Counted from the first letter of the stretch, positions 23,184 through 34,828 are shown. The stretch: DNA of 64,000 nucleotides from Actinostola sp. cb2023 (GCA_033675265.1 JAUJYZ010000499.1:248001-312000), one strand, 5' to 3'. A program made the numbers and translations. Notes: a model not told the origin generated them from the sequence alone.

Positions 23184-24497
23184 ATGGCGGACCAACGCGA
23201 GACGTGGGATTCTTCTTATTCTGCGAGTTCAAGCACAAATTCAGAATCAAGTGACAATAGTTTTGAATCTTTCGAAGCCGAAACTTCAACAGAAAGCAGC
23301 GAGGAAGGCACGGAAGGAAAATGTTCAAAAGCTAAGAGACAATCGACTGGCAAAAAAAAACACACCAAAGAAACCTCGAAGCAATACTAGAAACACAAAC
23401 AAAAAGAAAGAAGCTGGCGTCTTGAATGATGAAGAAGTCAACAGATTAGCCGAATTCATGGTTACACAAGATGAAATCGAAAAGATCGAGCAGGAAGTAC
23501 GTGAAAAGTTGTTGGTTTCTCAAAGAGTCCAATTTAGACATGGACGCGAAGTGTTTGTGCAGCATTTGTTCGATGATTCACAAAGGCAGAACTTTCAGCT
23601 TATCATTATAGGGTTTTGTCGAAAATTTTCGTTCTTAATCAAGAAATGTATGAAAGACAGCCCGAAAGGATTTCGAAAGGCTGCACTTTCGGTAGCTTGG
23701 ATGAAAACGCTGGGAAATTTCCAACATCTCAAGAAAGAACAATTCTTGATAGATGTTTACAGGGACTCGATGTGAGCACAGAGGACGCCTATGCAGTTAT
23801 AAGCTGCATTCACGAACTTGTTTATGTTGTAATACATGATCGCATTAGAAGCGATAAAGAGGGAGCATCTCCCACAGCAAGTAATACAGCCATAGCTGAA
23901 GAGACTGAGGATACACTTAATCGATACTGTGGGGCTGCTCTATGCCGCATGATCAAGCTGAGAAAAGAGACAATTATCGGAGCAAAAGGCAGAGGAGAAA
24001 TTACTGAGGAACGGAAAAAATTTTCAAGCAAGAGCTGGAGATCTTGCAAATGCTAGTTATGCAGGATAAGTCGAATATTTCAACTAGTTTAATTAACCTG
24101 GACGAGGGCAATTTAACTTTCCCTGTACCCACGCTATTGCAGTTCTTGCAAAGTGTAGACATGGAAGTCAGAGAATTTGCAAACGATAGAAATCTTCGAA
24201 AGTATCACAAAAATTTCCCTGGGGTTTGTCAAGACGTTGTATCAAAAAAAAAAAGATCTTGAAGAAGAATTCAAGTTGGCAATTGGAGCCATTGTTGATC
24301 CTGAGACTGATGTTAATTACAAATTAATTTCTGGAATTTTCTCAAGCTTGGTCTCGAAGCTGGTAAACACCAGAATAAATGAATATTTAAATGCTAAAGG
24401 AGAGAGAGACTTAAAGGTGCAGGGGAAGGTGGTTGACGCCGATGAAATGCTACGACCAAAACTCAAATCATATGCACTTCAGACTAAAAGGAAGTAA
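23184..24497 (+). pseudogene. Accessory gene of the P-like element, function unknown
   Basis: It starts with MADQRETWDSSYSASSS at 23184. A Ser/Glu-rich acidic N-terminus leads into a Lys-rich basic stretch. Helical blocks follow: NRLAEFMVTQDEIEKIEQEV, LVSQRVQFRHGREVFVQHLF, then SAEDAYAVISCIHELVYVVI-like and NRYCGAALCRMIKLRK, then LLQFLQSVDMEVREFAND, and finally VNYKLISGIFSSLVSKLVN. The pieces sit in successive frames, with changes near 23340, 23670, 24040 and 24240. The 24240 break is at an A-run (AAAAAAAAAA), so slippage is likely. I do not recognise the family. The central YCGAALCRMIKL motif with two Cys could be structural. It lies just inside the left TIR and converges on the transposase, so it is most likely the second gene of this element. 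Confidence 0.6.
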
Positions 24498-24954
24498 TGG
24501 ACCGTGTAGACTTATAAGTTAAGTATTTTAAGACAACTTTATTATTTACATTTATGTGCAGCTGTTGCATATTGTTGCATACTGCCAAAACTATTGTAAG
24601 AATTGTTAATGTTGATATATTTGAATATTTTTTTCTTGTGTTAATATGGTGAGATATTTGTATTCTAGTGTAAATCATGGTTCGTAAATCATATTGTAGT
24701 TCCTATATGAATTGAGAACTTAAATCATAGCCTCACCAAAACTTACAGTCTAAAACACTCCAATCATATTTAAATATCATCCGCTGATTAGAACTATAAA
24801 TGTATTTTTCTTAATAAATCATAGTAGGTTCTTCATCAATTAGATTACACAGAATACACTACCCATGTTAGTGTACCAATATTTACAATACAATTTTCAG
24901 CACATTGCATACTGATGTATTCATTTATCAAAACTCTAGGTGATCTAGTCATAA

Positions 24955-25791
24955 TTATTTTTTGCACCAATTACCAGACATGTGTCTGTGACTGTCAATT
25001 AGTGCACATAGACCATTTCTTTTTATAAGCAAACCAACAGATTTGCCACATGCTATTATCACTCCATAGCTATCAGCAGCCATTGACTGTTGTACACCTT
25101 CAATATGTGTTACTAGGTCAGAAAAGTTGTTAAGATTATTAAAACCAAATAACTGATCACAAGATTGTACTTGACATTCTGTACCTGCTGAATGAACTAC
25201 ATCGTCAACATCTAAGAGAACATTACTATCACCATATAGTGTATCATATAAGGCATTGCCTTCACAAATAGTATTTACCATGGAACCTACCCATGGCTGG
25301 GGCAAGGTTTTCCATAATAATGAAATATCTAATCTATGACTAAAAACATATGAACCAAATTTGACGGCAATTATTGTGCAGGCATTACTGCCCTGGCGTC
25401 CCCCAATTTCAGACTGACAAACTTCAACAGGGAAGTTAAATGCCATGACATCTCGTTGAGATTGCTGCACTGGTATTTCAAGATGGTTTGCGGTTGATTC
25501 CTCGTAACCATCAACATTCACAGAAATATCTCTGTATCCTTTCTCTGAGCATTTGTTAGAAGTCAGCGACATCTTTTTCCTGTTGATCAGTCTACCCAAA
25601 GCAGGCCCATAGCTGATTGAAGAAAGGTTGCCACCACTTGTATGTTTAAGAACGCTGAATATCGACTCTAATGCACTACCATTTATCCTTAGGGGACTTA
25701 TGAAGTATTTTCCATCACAAGATACATTAGTGAAAAACCATTCACAAAATAGCAAAAACCCATGAACAACAAAGCGCAGGAGATCCCAGGT
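24955..25791 (-). pseudogene. P-like transposase, C-terminal exon with peptidase-like tail
   Basis: The exon begins after a poly-pyrimidine TTTTTTAG acceptor (plus-strand 25792). It reads TWDLLRFVVHGFLLFCEWFF, then the P/THAP9-like C-terminal block LRINGSALESIFSVLKHTSG and SYGPALGRL. The remaining 180 or so residues differ from P transposases. They contain GGRQGSNACTIIAVKFG, LDISLLWKTLPQPW, ICEGNALYDTLYGD and ACGKSVGLL, and end near LCALIDSHRHMSGNW. A Cys in a Q/G-rich N-terminal turn plus a late Asp-Ser-His resembles papain-fold peptidases of the C76 type by layout. That is inference, not a demonstrated match. The stop codon is at the 24955 end. This exon itself is unbroken. Confidence 0.65.
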
Positions 25792-26238
25792 CTAAAAAAA
25801 GAAAGGGAAAACACTTCTCATAATTATCTGGATATTCTAATATGACTGTTATTTAAAACAATATTATACAACAGCAGCTTTGTCAAATTCAAGGGAAATT
25901 ATTTTCAGTACCAGTCCTATTTTGAATATAAACTTGTATTATAAATAATTTCCCTAAAATGTATGACAATCCACAGTATTCTTAAAAATGTTTTGTAGTG
26001 CTGCAAGCTTACAATAAGACTGCTCCTGTGATTCATTGCTGACAGTGTTGCACCCTTAGCTCAATGTTACACAGACTATGCCAATATACTAACCTGCCAT
26101 GCAAGAAAAAACTGTTGTCTTGATTTCTTAGTGTTGTTGGGATATACTACAATAAATATGATATCATAATTAGGGACTGCATGGTTGTTTTAATGTTTTT
26201 CTTTAGAATTAATGCTCATAGTTTTACATGTTTTGTAC

Positions 26239-26348
26239 CTTTCTCTTCATGAGACAGACACCATCTCTCAAAAAATTCCATCCCTTTCTTGATGTTGAGC
26301 AACACAGGACTGTTCAAGCTGTTCACTCTTGAGCGATTCAAAATACCC
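26239..26348 (-). pseudogene. P-like transposase, internal exon
   Basis: This minus-strand exon of about 110 bp is bounded by an acceptor TACATAG (plus-strand 26349) and a donor AAAG/GTACAA (plus-strand 26238). It reads LNRSRVNSLNSPVLLNIKKG and MEFFERWCLSHEEK. It falls just before the TWDLL exon, as expected for the transposase order. Sequence normally found between the CPSHQ motif and this exon is missing, so one or more exons were lost where the Penelope-like element now sits. Confidence 0.6.
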
Positions 26349-26440
26349 TATGTAAAAATGTTTAGTAAACCCTAATTCCATTGTATTCTTTTGTATTTGT
26401 TTGTCTATTAGACATTGACTATTAGTTTTTATTTAACGGG

Positions 26441-26587
26441 TTAGAGTGATTTTATTTAACCCATGAAATAGATATTAGTCTAATACACCTTAGTAGACAC
26501 TAATTTCGTTGTTTTATTTTGTTTGGTATTGACAATTAGACATTGACTATTAGAATTTGTTTCATGGGTTAAATAAAATCACTCTAG
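26441..26587. repeat. Foldback repeat in the P-like transposase intron
   Basis: TTAGAGTGATTTTATTTAAC at 26441 onward is the complement of the segment ending GTTAAATAAAATCACTCTA near 26587; about 28 bp pairs. A direct motif TTAGACATTGACTATTAG occurs just outside the left arm (about 26409) and again just inside the right arm (about 26536). It is probably a MITE or nested pair. Confidence 0.65.
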
Positions 26588-27059
26588 TAACTAGCTAGTA
26601 ATAAATAGCACTACAAGCTTTGTTTTCCATTCTTTAATTAGTGCTATTTTGCACTATTTAATCAGTACTTTTTCATTATTTTATTGTTAACGTTTGTGCT
26701 CTAACATTGGAACATTCTAAATGTTCTTGCGATATCTTTATTGTTTTTTTTTTGTAATCGACTGGTTATTCCAGAGCGATAGAGCTAACAAGGTATTCGG
26801 ACCATCACAAGGAATGGGATATGAAAAGTGGGAAACGGATGAGGGTTAATTCGTGGATGGTGGAGGATGTTGGTACGGAAAGCTGAAGGCTGGGTATGGA
26901 TGATATCGAAAGGAGAAAGAGGTGGAGTGTGGGTGGATCAATGGAGTGACAAGTGAAAAATAAATAAAAATAAAAATAAAAAAAATAAAATAAAATTAAC
27001 AATTAATAAAAATAAAATTTAAAATTTAAAATTAAAAAATTAAAAAATTAAAAAAATTG

Positions 27060-27078
27060 AAATTAAAAAAAAATAATA

Positions 27079-27117
<39 letters not shown>

Positions 27118-27180
27118 AAAATAAAATAAATAAATAAATAAAATAAAATAAATGAATGAATACAAAAATTAATCATATTA
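27060..27180. repeat. A-rich low-complexity run
   Basis: A poly-A stretch of about 40 bases is followed by AAAT/AATG repeats. Its complement (T-rich) is at about 33600-33770, so it belongs to the inverted terminal repeat of the Penelope-like element. Confidence 0.8.
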
Positions 27181-29012
27181 AGACTATGACCCCATTCCTC
27201 CCTTAGTTCACTCCATTAATGACTACTTAAAGTGCCTATGACGCTTATTTTTTTATTTTAAAAATCGATTACATATGAAGTGAATAGTGGGATGGTTCAG
27301 TATTTTGTGATTTGAGCTTCGCATTTGCGAGTTATAAAGGTTTGAAATCGTGATATGCTAATTTGGTGACGTCAACGTAGGCATTTGCCGTAAACTTATA
27401 TATATTTTTTCAAGCAGTACTCTTTTCTGAAATGGCAAAAAAAGTTTAACATCATTTATATAAGTTGTAGAATAACATTTTCCCAGATTAAAAATGTCAG
27501 TAATTTGCACAAGGGCACTTTTGTATAATAAATGATGCCTACGTTGACGTCACTGAATTACCATATCAACATTTCAAACCTTTATAACTCGCAAATGCGA
27601 AGCTCAAATCACAAAATACTGAACCATCCCACTATTCACTTCATATGTAATCGATTTTTAAAATAAAAAAATAAGCGTCATAGGCACTTTAAACACACTC
27701 CTCAAGGCCCGCCTCTTTGACCTACACACATATCAATTTCTTCTCCCCCACTCCCCTCCCCGTACACCCCTCTTTTACATGTTCCCTAAAATTCACAAAC
27801 CCAACACCCCGGGTCGACCTATCATTTCCGGGTGCGACTCTCCCACTGAACGACTGTCCATCTTCGTTGACCATTACCTCAAACCACTTGTCCCCCTCAT
27901 CCCCTCCCACATACGAGACACTAACCATTTCCTACAAACCATCTTCCAACTCCCCACCCCCATTCCCCCCAATTCTCTCCTAGTCACTATTGATGTCCAC
28001 TCCTTATACACCAATATTCCCCATGACGAGGGTATCACATCCGCCTTGTCAGCTCTCTCCAAAATTCCCCCCACCAACAGACCACCACTGTACATCTTTA
28101 AACACTTCATGAAATACATTTTACAATACAACTATTTCTCCTTTGACTCACAACATTACCTTCAGGTCTTGGGTACAGCCATGGGCACTCGCATGGCCCC
28201 CTCCTTTGCCAACATATTCCTTTCAGATCTCGAACACTCCCTTTTAACCCATGCCCCCTCTCACCTCACACCACTACTCTGGAAGAGGTACATCGATGAT
28301 ATCTTCATGATTTGGACACATGGACTCCCCTCTCTCAACACCTTCCTAGACCACATCAATTCCTATCACCCCACTATTTAAATTTCAACACATATTATCC
28401 CCACACAGCATAGACTTTCTAGACACCACCATCTACCTACACTCAGATGGCCGACTCCTATCCACTCTCTACACCAAGCCCACCGACAGCACACTCCTCC
28501 TCCACCATTCTTCCTACCACCCCCCTAAATGCAAAACAGGCACAATTTACAGCCAAGCCCTCCGATACAGACGCTTGATCACTGACGACCATCTCCTACT
28601 AAAACAACTACATCGACTCCGCCTCATACTCCTTACTAGGGGATACCCTAACCCATCCATCACCAAAGAGTTTAATAAAGTCCTCTCCCTCACTCAACAC
28701 TCACTTCTCTTCCCACCCACCCCAGACCCTGAACCCCAACTGCCCACACTACATGTAATACCCTTTATCATCCCCTATCATCATACCCTCCCTCCTATCT
28801 CCACCATCCTAAGATCACAATGGGACATCTTGACCCGCGACCCTGACCTATCTCCCCTATTCCCTCACCCACCCATCACAGCCTATCAACGCCATCCCAG
28901 TCTCAAAGACCTACTGGTTCATACCAACTTCACCTCACGGAGTCACACACACCACAATCCTCAAACACAGAACAGTGTCCACCAATCAGAACCCACACAG
29001 AACCTCACCTAG
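27181..29012 (+). pseudogene. Penelope-type reverse transcriptase, 5'-truncated
   Basis: Coding begins abruptly at the terminal-repeat edge (DYDPIPPLVHSINDYL at 27182-27226). A MITE interrupts it, and it continues at 27693 with FDLHTYQFLL, FYMFPKIHKPNTPGRPIISG, DVHSLYTNIPHDEG, LGTAMGTRMAPSFANIF and the active site KRYIDDIFMIW (about 28285-28317). A one-base frame change near 28380 leads into the thumb and C-terminal part (YSQALRYRRLI to about 29012). The PKIHKP and TAMGTRMAP motifs are diagnostic of Penelope RTs. No GIY-YIG endonuclease (GIY...YIG, CCHH) follows before the stop, so this is an endonuclease-minus form or has lost it. Confidence 0.88.
27227..27692. mobile_element. Foldback MITE in the Penelope RT gene
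   Basis: The ends are TTAAAGTGCCTATGACGC and GCGTCATAGGCACTTTAA. Arms of about 160 bp (27227-27385, 27532-27692) contain AATCGATTACATATGAAGTG and its complement. TA (or TTAA) flanks both ends. Taking it out leaves the RT frame continuous. Its first bases (AAGTGC) match the start of the Tc1/mariner-like element at 12375, so it is probably mobilised by that family. Confidence 0.9.
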
Positions 29013-32000
29013 CCATCCACTGGTCGAGCTACATCTGAACACCACCACCACCACAACCACTACAACTTCACAACTACATGGGAGATCTACAGCATAAACT
29101 GCCACTTCCAAACATAAACTCAACGAATCCACCTGCCATACCAGAACCAATATTGCCAGGACCAGCAGCCTAAAATTACAGTTTAGCCGATGCACCACCC
29201 CAAGCAAAGCATGAAAAAACCGGAATACTTAACTTAAAGCTCCACGAACAGTCCATTCACCACTACAGAGTCAATAGCATCACTATATATAAGCATCATA
29301 GCACTATAGCAGTATACATCAGTACTTTCTACAACGACCTCAGAATGAAAATGATTGTATTTTCCTATCCAATTGCCTTCCGCCATTCTCATCACCTTCA
29401 TACCACTTTGGCGGCCATAATATTATATTATATAATACAAATATATTCAGTCCATTTTTCATATAGTTTTCACAAAGTCAGTATTTAAACCACAGTACCA
29501 CAGTGCCACATAAATATCTTTTATTCAATTTCTCCACCACAGCCTGTAGCATTTATTACATTCTCTAAACCATTTACCTTTCCGTCACTTTCCATTTTCA
29601 TATATTCTACATTTTAGCATAGCTTTCCGGGCTATCCTTTCACTTTCCATTATACTAGCACTCGATATGTGCCATTTTACCACTATCACAAATCTATAGG
29701 TTATATTAGTTAGAAATGTAGCTAGCCAGGCATTGGAGGCCATTCGCAGGCACCACTCACCCACCCCACATCACTACCACAAAGATGAAACATTCCTATA
29801 TCTACCTACTAGACCCTGTCTCCAGCTGGTTCGTTTGACGTGCCCCTTGGTATCCCTGGGCAGCACACTATCGGCCACCGAATCTTTGCCACTACTACAC
29901 GTAAGCCAATTTTCCACATCTACAAATCAATGAAGCTCCACATCAGTGATTTACCACTAAGGCACTAATGTCTACCGGTGGACCACACCAATATAAATAT
30001 AAAACAGATATGTCTACCTCTACAACAAGCACTGAATCCTCTACCACAAGCACAAATCTTCAGCCAACAGCAACAACACCACAAGTATTATAATAAACCT
30101 ACCTTCTACATTGAACGATAGGCCTGAGAGTCAAGGATGTACTTTCCTACCAACCTCTGTTAACAAAAATGTTTTTTTATAAACAAACGAATGTCTACAT
30201 ATCGACTATCTCGACAATAAATTACATCATCCAACAAGCAATGGGCCATTAAAGTACTCGTCCACATAAAGGGGAGAGAAAAAACAGCAATCATCACCAA
30301 GACACCAAAAGGAATCAATAGCACTTGAATTCTAGACAACACTTCTTATACCTATGTCAACGAGATTCAACGCCACCATGCTCCACCAACGCTACGGTAA
30401 AACCATTTAACAATCAAGAGTCGATGCTACAGCCTCCAAAACGACATCTGACGCCACTTCTGGACTCTTCAATCACTGCATTCCAGTACCCCTGGAAACC
30501 TGAACTTTCCCAAAACGAGAAAATAGACTTTGACATACACCAATAAATGACACACACACCTCCTATGCCTCTTCTATAGGGCTATAACTCTCCAACCTAT
30601 ACATATACTCTCTAGCTTCACCACTTCGGCCCATTATTAATCTAGCCTTATATCAATAAGTCCCAGAATTCTAAGCCTCTATACTTAAGCAGTCTTATAT
30701 CATAGTATTCACCATTATATTTCAAAAAATTAAACTCATTATTCGTCAATAAATATTTGTTCCATTCTCCTCGGTTCCACCCAAGCCCTCTTCTCGTTCC
30801 ATTTTACAGTTTAACTAAACCCCCACACGAACTCCACACACATCTCCTCACACCACACACCATAAAATACGAGCCCTTATGCTCCCGACTCCTTTTTAAA
30901 TAACAACACACTATTTTATAACCCCTTCTCCTCACCTCCTACACCTACCTCGTTTCACACATTTAAAAACTCCGGTTTTCTTCCCTTGCAATCCCCTGTC
31001 GTCGAGCGTTATCCGTTGTTATTCCCTCCGACTTTAAGTTTACATCTTGTTGATAGTCTATACGCCATTGCTGATCTGCATACTATCGCCCCCATTCCCC
31101 CCTCTCCCACCACAGGAACCCCGCAACATAAACCACAGGTAATCCACACCGCCACTCCCCCTAGTCCCCATATATAAAGACCACCTCAACGCACGCACAG
31201 ACCCTTTTGCTCAGAGTCTACCTCGCACCTAGCCACGAAACAAATCATCATCTAGGCCCAGATGTACACCAGCAATTCTCGATTTAAAGGTACCACACCT
31301 TTTAATTCCATCCATTACCTTTATCACTGCGTGCCGCTCTGACATCTTTCATAATCCCTTCATTTCCCCGGGGTCCGTGGTCCCGCCTGCCTCCAAAGCT
31401 CCTGAACGCCAGCGCCCCTCCACGCATCCCTTCCCCCTCTGTTCGGTTCCATGTCGTCGGGTTTAGCTTTTCAGGCCTGAGAAAGTATGAAACGACTTGA
31501 TCTTTGATCACGCTGGGGCTCCTAAACCCTTGATGATTAGAGCCCTAGTGGGAACTGCAGGACAGAGGCTCCCCAGTACTTTCTTTTATTTGTGAGCTCA
31601 CATTTTTCCCGCCCTCATTATTATTATTATTTTTAAACCCTCCCTATTGTGCCCTAAACACTTTCCTATTTCCTCCTTACCGCCGCCTGTAGTTCTCTTT
31701 ATTATTCACCCAATTCTGCCGCTCGGTATCTCTTTACTTTACCCACGCGTTTACACCTAATTTCACCAGTCTATCCGCCCGTATCTCCCAGCACGTCCAC
31801 GTACTTATCTCTCTTCCAACTATGCGCGATTTTCACTATTTCTTCAACTCAAAAGCTTAAATCTTCTATACATTTTAGTTCACATATACTCCCCTACAGC
31901 ATAAGCATCAGTTGTATTCCACCATTATCTATGTTTATTATACAGAAGGTATTTTAAGAATCTCCACCTTATCATTTCCACCCTTTCCACAGAATATTCA

Positions 32001-32570
32001 GTCCTGTTTTCCACGTTCAGCTTGTTCTTCGCTTATGTTAATTAGTCATACTCGTAGTTACACCATTTTATCCACCAATTGCTCCTTTTTCTTCAATTTT
32101 CGGCCCATAGGCTTACTTCGATTTTACATGTCACCATCCAATTATCACCGGAATTTACGTTTGCCGATCCATATCGTACCATGTTTCCGTTTGACCCTTG
32201 CCCCCCATATCTCGCTCCATTAACTTAATCTTTTCACCACTGACAAACACAGAACATGTATATAGTCCAAAAAAAACCCTAACCCCCGAACCCCCATCCC
32301 CCACAGCCCCTCTCCCTGCAACCGTCCCTGTTGCCGTCAAAACAAACACCCTTCTCTGCACAGCATTTTATAATTTCTCTAAACCATTGCTTTAACTATC
32401 GCCCCCCTTCCCCTATCATCCATATCTATTTTCACCCCTAGCTTCATTTGTCTTAATCTTCTGCCATTTTCAACACTATGTACATTCTTCCTCTTCGATA
32501 CCTATTCTCATCCCTTTTTCAATCTTTACCCATCCTTAACTTCACATTCGTTCTTTCTTCTCTGTCTGTC
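29013..32570. other. Gene-free pyrimidine-rich 3' region of the Penelope-like element
   Basis: About 3.6 kb on the plus strand is rich in C, T and A, low in G, with no convincing frame or known domain. ACCAC/CACCA clusters near 29030-29070 and T/C runs are visible. I found no GIY-YIG endonuclease and no clear hammerhead ribozyme core (CTGATGA...GAAA). Confidence 0.5.
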
Positions 32571-32684
32571 TTAATCCATTGTCTCTTCCGTTTCCTTCTC
32601 ACCCTAAATTTCTCTCTCTATCTATAAGTATCATCCACTCCTCCACCTATCACTCAACCTTTTCAATACAGATTCCACTTCAGC

Positions 32685-33020
32685 TTCTCCACATCCATAC
32701 ACCACACTGCTATCTTATCTTATCTATCTTATCTTATTTCTTTTCCCGATCATCCATTTCTCCACTTGACACCCCAGCCTCTCCACATCCATACACCACA
32801 CTTTTTCCATATTTATTTTCTTTCTATTTTCCTCTTATCTATCATCCATTTCTCCACTTGTCACCTCAGCCCTACCACATCCATACACCACACTTTTTTC
32901 ATATTAATTTTCTTTCTATTTTCCTTTTATCTATCATCCATCTCTCCACTTGGCACCCAGCCCCACCACATCCATGCACCACACTTTTTTCATATTAATT
33001 TTCTTTCTATTTTTCTTTAA
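32685..33020 (+). repeat. Tandem repeat, about 80-85 bp unit
   Basis: Four partial copies of a unit containing CATCCATACACCACAC, TTTTCTTTCTATTTTCC, ATCTATCATCCATTTCTCC and ACTTG(A/T/G)CACC occur in a row. It is pyrimidine-rich and has no coding value. Confidence 0.75.
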
Positions 33021-33175
33021 TTTTTATTTTTAATTCCTTTATGATCAATATCATTTTTTTTTTTATTATTTCTTTTTTTTTTTTTTAATTTTTATTAAAT
33101 CATCATTATTATTTTGATTATTATTATTATTAATTATTAATTAATTTATATTATATTTATTTATTTGTAATGGTA

Positions 33176-33310
33176 ATAGAACTGAGTGGAGTGCAATTTG
33201 GTCTGAAATCATACGAGTGATTACAAAATTGCACGACCGCGTAGCGGGAGTGCAATTTGTTATCACGAGTATGATTTCAGACCAAAATTGCACGACACGA
33301 AGTTCAATTA
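33176..33310. repeat. Palindromic MITE
   Basis: Arms AGTGCAATTTGGTCTGAAAT / ATTTCAGACCAAAATTGCAC face each other around GCACGACCGCGTAGCGGGAG. It sits between the tandem repeat and the T-rich inverted terminal region of the Penelope-like element. Confidence 0.75.
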
Positions 33311-33598
33311 CCTATTAATCATATTCATTTTGAAATCTTTTCAAATACACTCGTTATATTTAGGTGGTAAGTTGCAATAATAAGAATAATGTTGATGCCT
33401 AAAATACAACTCTTTCATTCTAAATTACAAATTACTTTTTATGAAGAATCGTTTGAATTTAATAAAATTAGAGTTTCTGTGCGAAAATTAAAAAAAATAA
33501 AAAATTGGTGCAATTAATGATCCAAAATAGTGCAATTAATGATTTAATCGCACCATTTTTAGCCAATCAGATTGCAGGATTTACTAGTGATTTCAAAA

Positions 33599-34005
33599 TG
33601 AATATGATTAATTTTTGTATTCATTCATTTATTTGTATTCATTTATTTTATTTTATTTATTTTATTTTTATTTATTTATTTATTAATTTTTTATTTTATT
33701 TAATTTTTTTTTTTTTATTTTTTTTTTTTTAATTTTTTAATTTTAAATTTAAATTTAAATTTTTATTAATTGTTAATCCCCCCCCCCCCCCCCCCCCCCC
33801 CCCCACTTGTCACTCCATTGATCCACCCACACTCCACCTCTTTCTCCTTTCGATATCATCCATACCCAGCCTTCAGCTTTCCGTACCAACATCCTCCACC
33901 ATCCACGAATTAACCCTCATCCGTTTCCCACTTTTCATATCCCATTCCTTGTGATGGTCCGAATACCTTGTTAGCTCTATCGCTCTGGAATAACCAGTCG
34001 ATTAC
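33599..34005. repeat. Right inverted terminal repeat of the Penelope-like element
   Basis: Complement of 26754-27181, but a poly-C run of about 27 bases (33778-33804) replaces the corresponding point in the left copy. Confidence 0.85.
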
Positions 34006-34012
34006 AAAAAAA

Positions 34013-34088
34013 AATTTACGAACCATGATTTACACTAGAATACAAATATCTCACCATATTGACACAAGAAAAAAATATTAACAATTAA
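34013..34088 (-). repeat. Inverted copy of 24620-24690
   Basis: ACGAACCATGATTTACACTA and the bases up to ATATCTCACCATATT, then ACACAAGAAAAAAATATT, are the complement of the segment downstream of the accessory gene at 24.62-24.69 kb. It lies immediately outside the A-run of the Penelope-like element. Confidence 0.85.
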
Positions 34089-34249
34089 CTTAAAACAACA
34101 CAAATAAACAAACAAACCCAAAATAAATAAACAACATCCCTTTTTGTTCTAGATGATCAGTAACTGAAATAATAGTTTTGCCCTAAGAAAGGACAAATTT
34201 AGACACCTTTACAAGAGAAAAAAAAACAATATAAGGACATTGTCATTAC

Positions 34250-34750
34250 CTTCCCTTCAACAATTATTCTAACCTGGTGACTTGGACATATCATAACAAA
34301 TATTGGGTTTCCATGACGATCTTCAGGATTTATAAAAGAGGCGTTGACTTTATACCGAGACTGAAGATCTGATGCTGTAGTGTTTGTTTCAAGGGCTGCT
34401 TTTGGGTATCCACAAAGCATCTTTAGCAAGGTGAGATTTGAGGAAGCCCCATCACATAGCACAATGGATACTCTAAAGCCATAGCTACTTAAGGCCTTCA
34501 GAGTTATCACAAACAGCTCCTGTAAAGTGTTGGAATCAATTGAATTCTCCACTGGGAAGTATGGCCCAATCAAATCATAACTTGAGGTGAGGTCCCTCCA
34601 AAGAAACTGCAGGATGTACTTAGCCTTCTTTGCACTTGAAACATTTGCTGCTGCACTGTAGAAATCATGTAAGCTCTGGACCTCATCTTCTGACAGACTA
34701 AAGCCACTTATACCACCACCCTTCAAGTTCCATGCTACTTTCATCTGAAC
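34250..34750 (-). pseudogene. P-like transposase, catalytic exon
   Basis: The acceptor is CGATACAG/GTTCAG (plus-strand 34751); the donor is GGGAAG/GTAATG (plus-strand 34249). The exon begins VQMKVAWNLKGGGISGFSL directly after the catalytic DEVK of the previous exon, as in P transposases. It continues FYSAAANVSSAKKAKYILQF, then a strand SSYGFRVSIVLCDGASSNLT with the second catalytic Asp, then MLCGYPK. It ends MICPSHQVRIIVEGK. The CDGASSN and CPSHQ motifs are P/THAP9-like. The exon is uninterrupted. The next exon upstream is 11 kb away because element T sits in the intron. Confidence 0.8.
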
Positions 34751-34828
34751 CTGTATCGCCAATAAAATATACAGTAACTATAAATGTACCTATCAACTTT
34801 AAAAATCCATCTACTATTTTAAAAGGCC

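Larger units (their letters stand above)
26754..34005 (+). mobile_element. Penelope-like element with inverted outward 3' ends
   Basis: The ends are an inverted pair of about 410-430 bp (26754-27181 and 33599-34005). They contain CAAGGAATGGGATATGAAAA on the left and its complement on the right, and are followed inward by simple AT-rich runs. Each outer edge reads GATTAC followed by an A-run in the outward direction (T-run 26743-26753; A-run 34006-34014). So both edges look like 3' ends. The body holds a 5'-truncated Penelope-type RT gene on the plus strand and then about 4.6 kb of pyrimidine-rich, gene-free sequence. It is inserted in the P-like transposase gene. Confidence 0.75.

Noticed and set aside
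31500..31580. Hammerhead ribozyme in the Penelope-like element
   Set aside because: A TTGATGA motif is present, but I could not find the full CTGATGA, stem II and GAAA layout.
32579..33020. Open frames rich in Ser/His/Phe
   Set aside because: They read through the 80-85 bp pyrimidine tandem repeat; low complexity, no domain.
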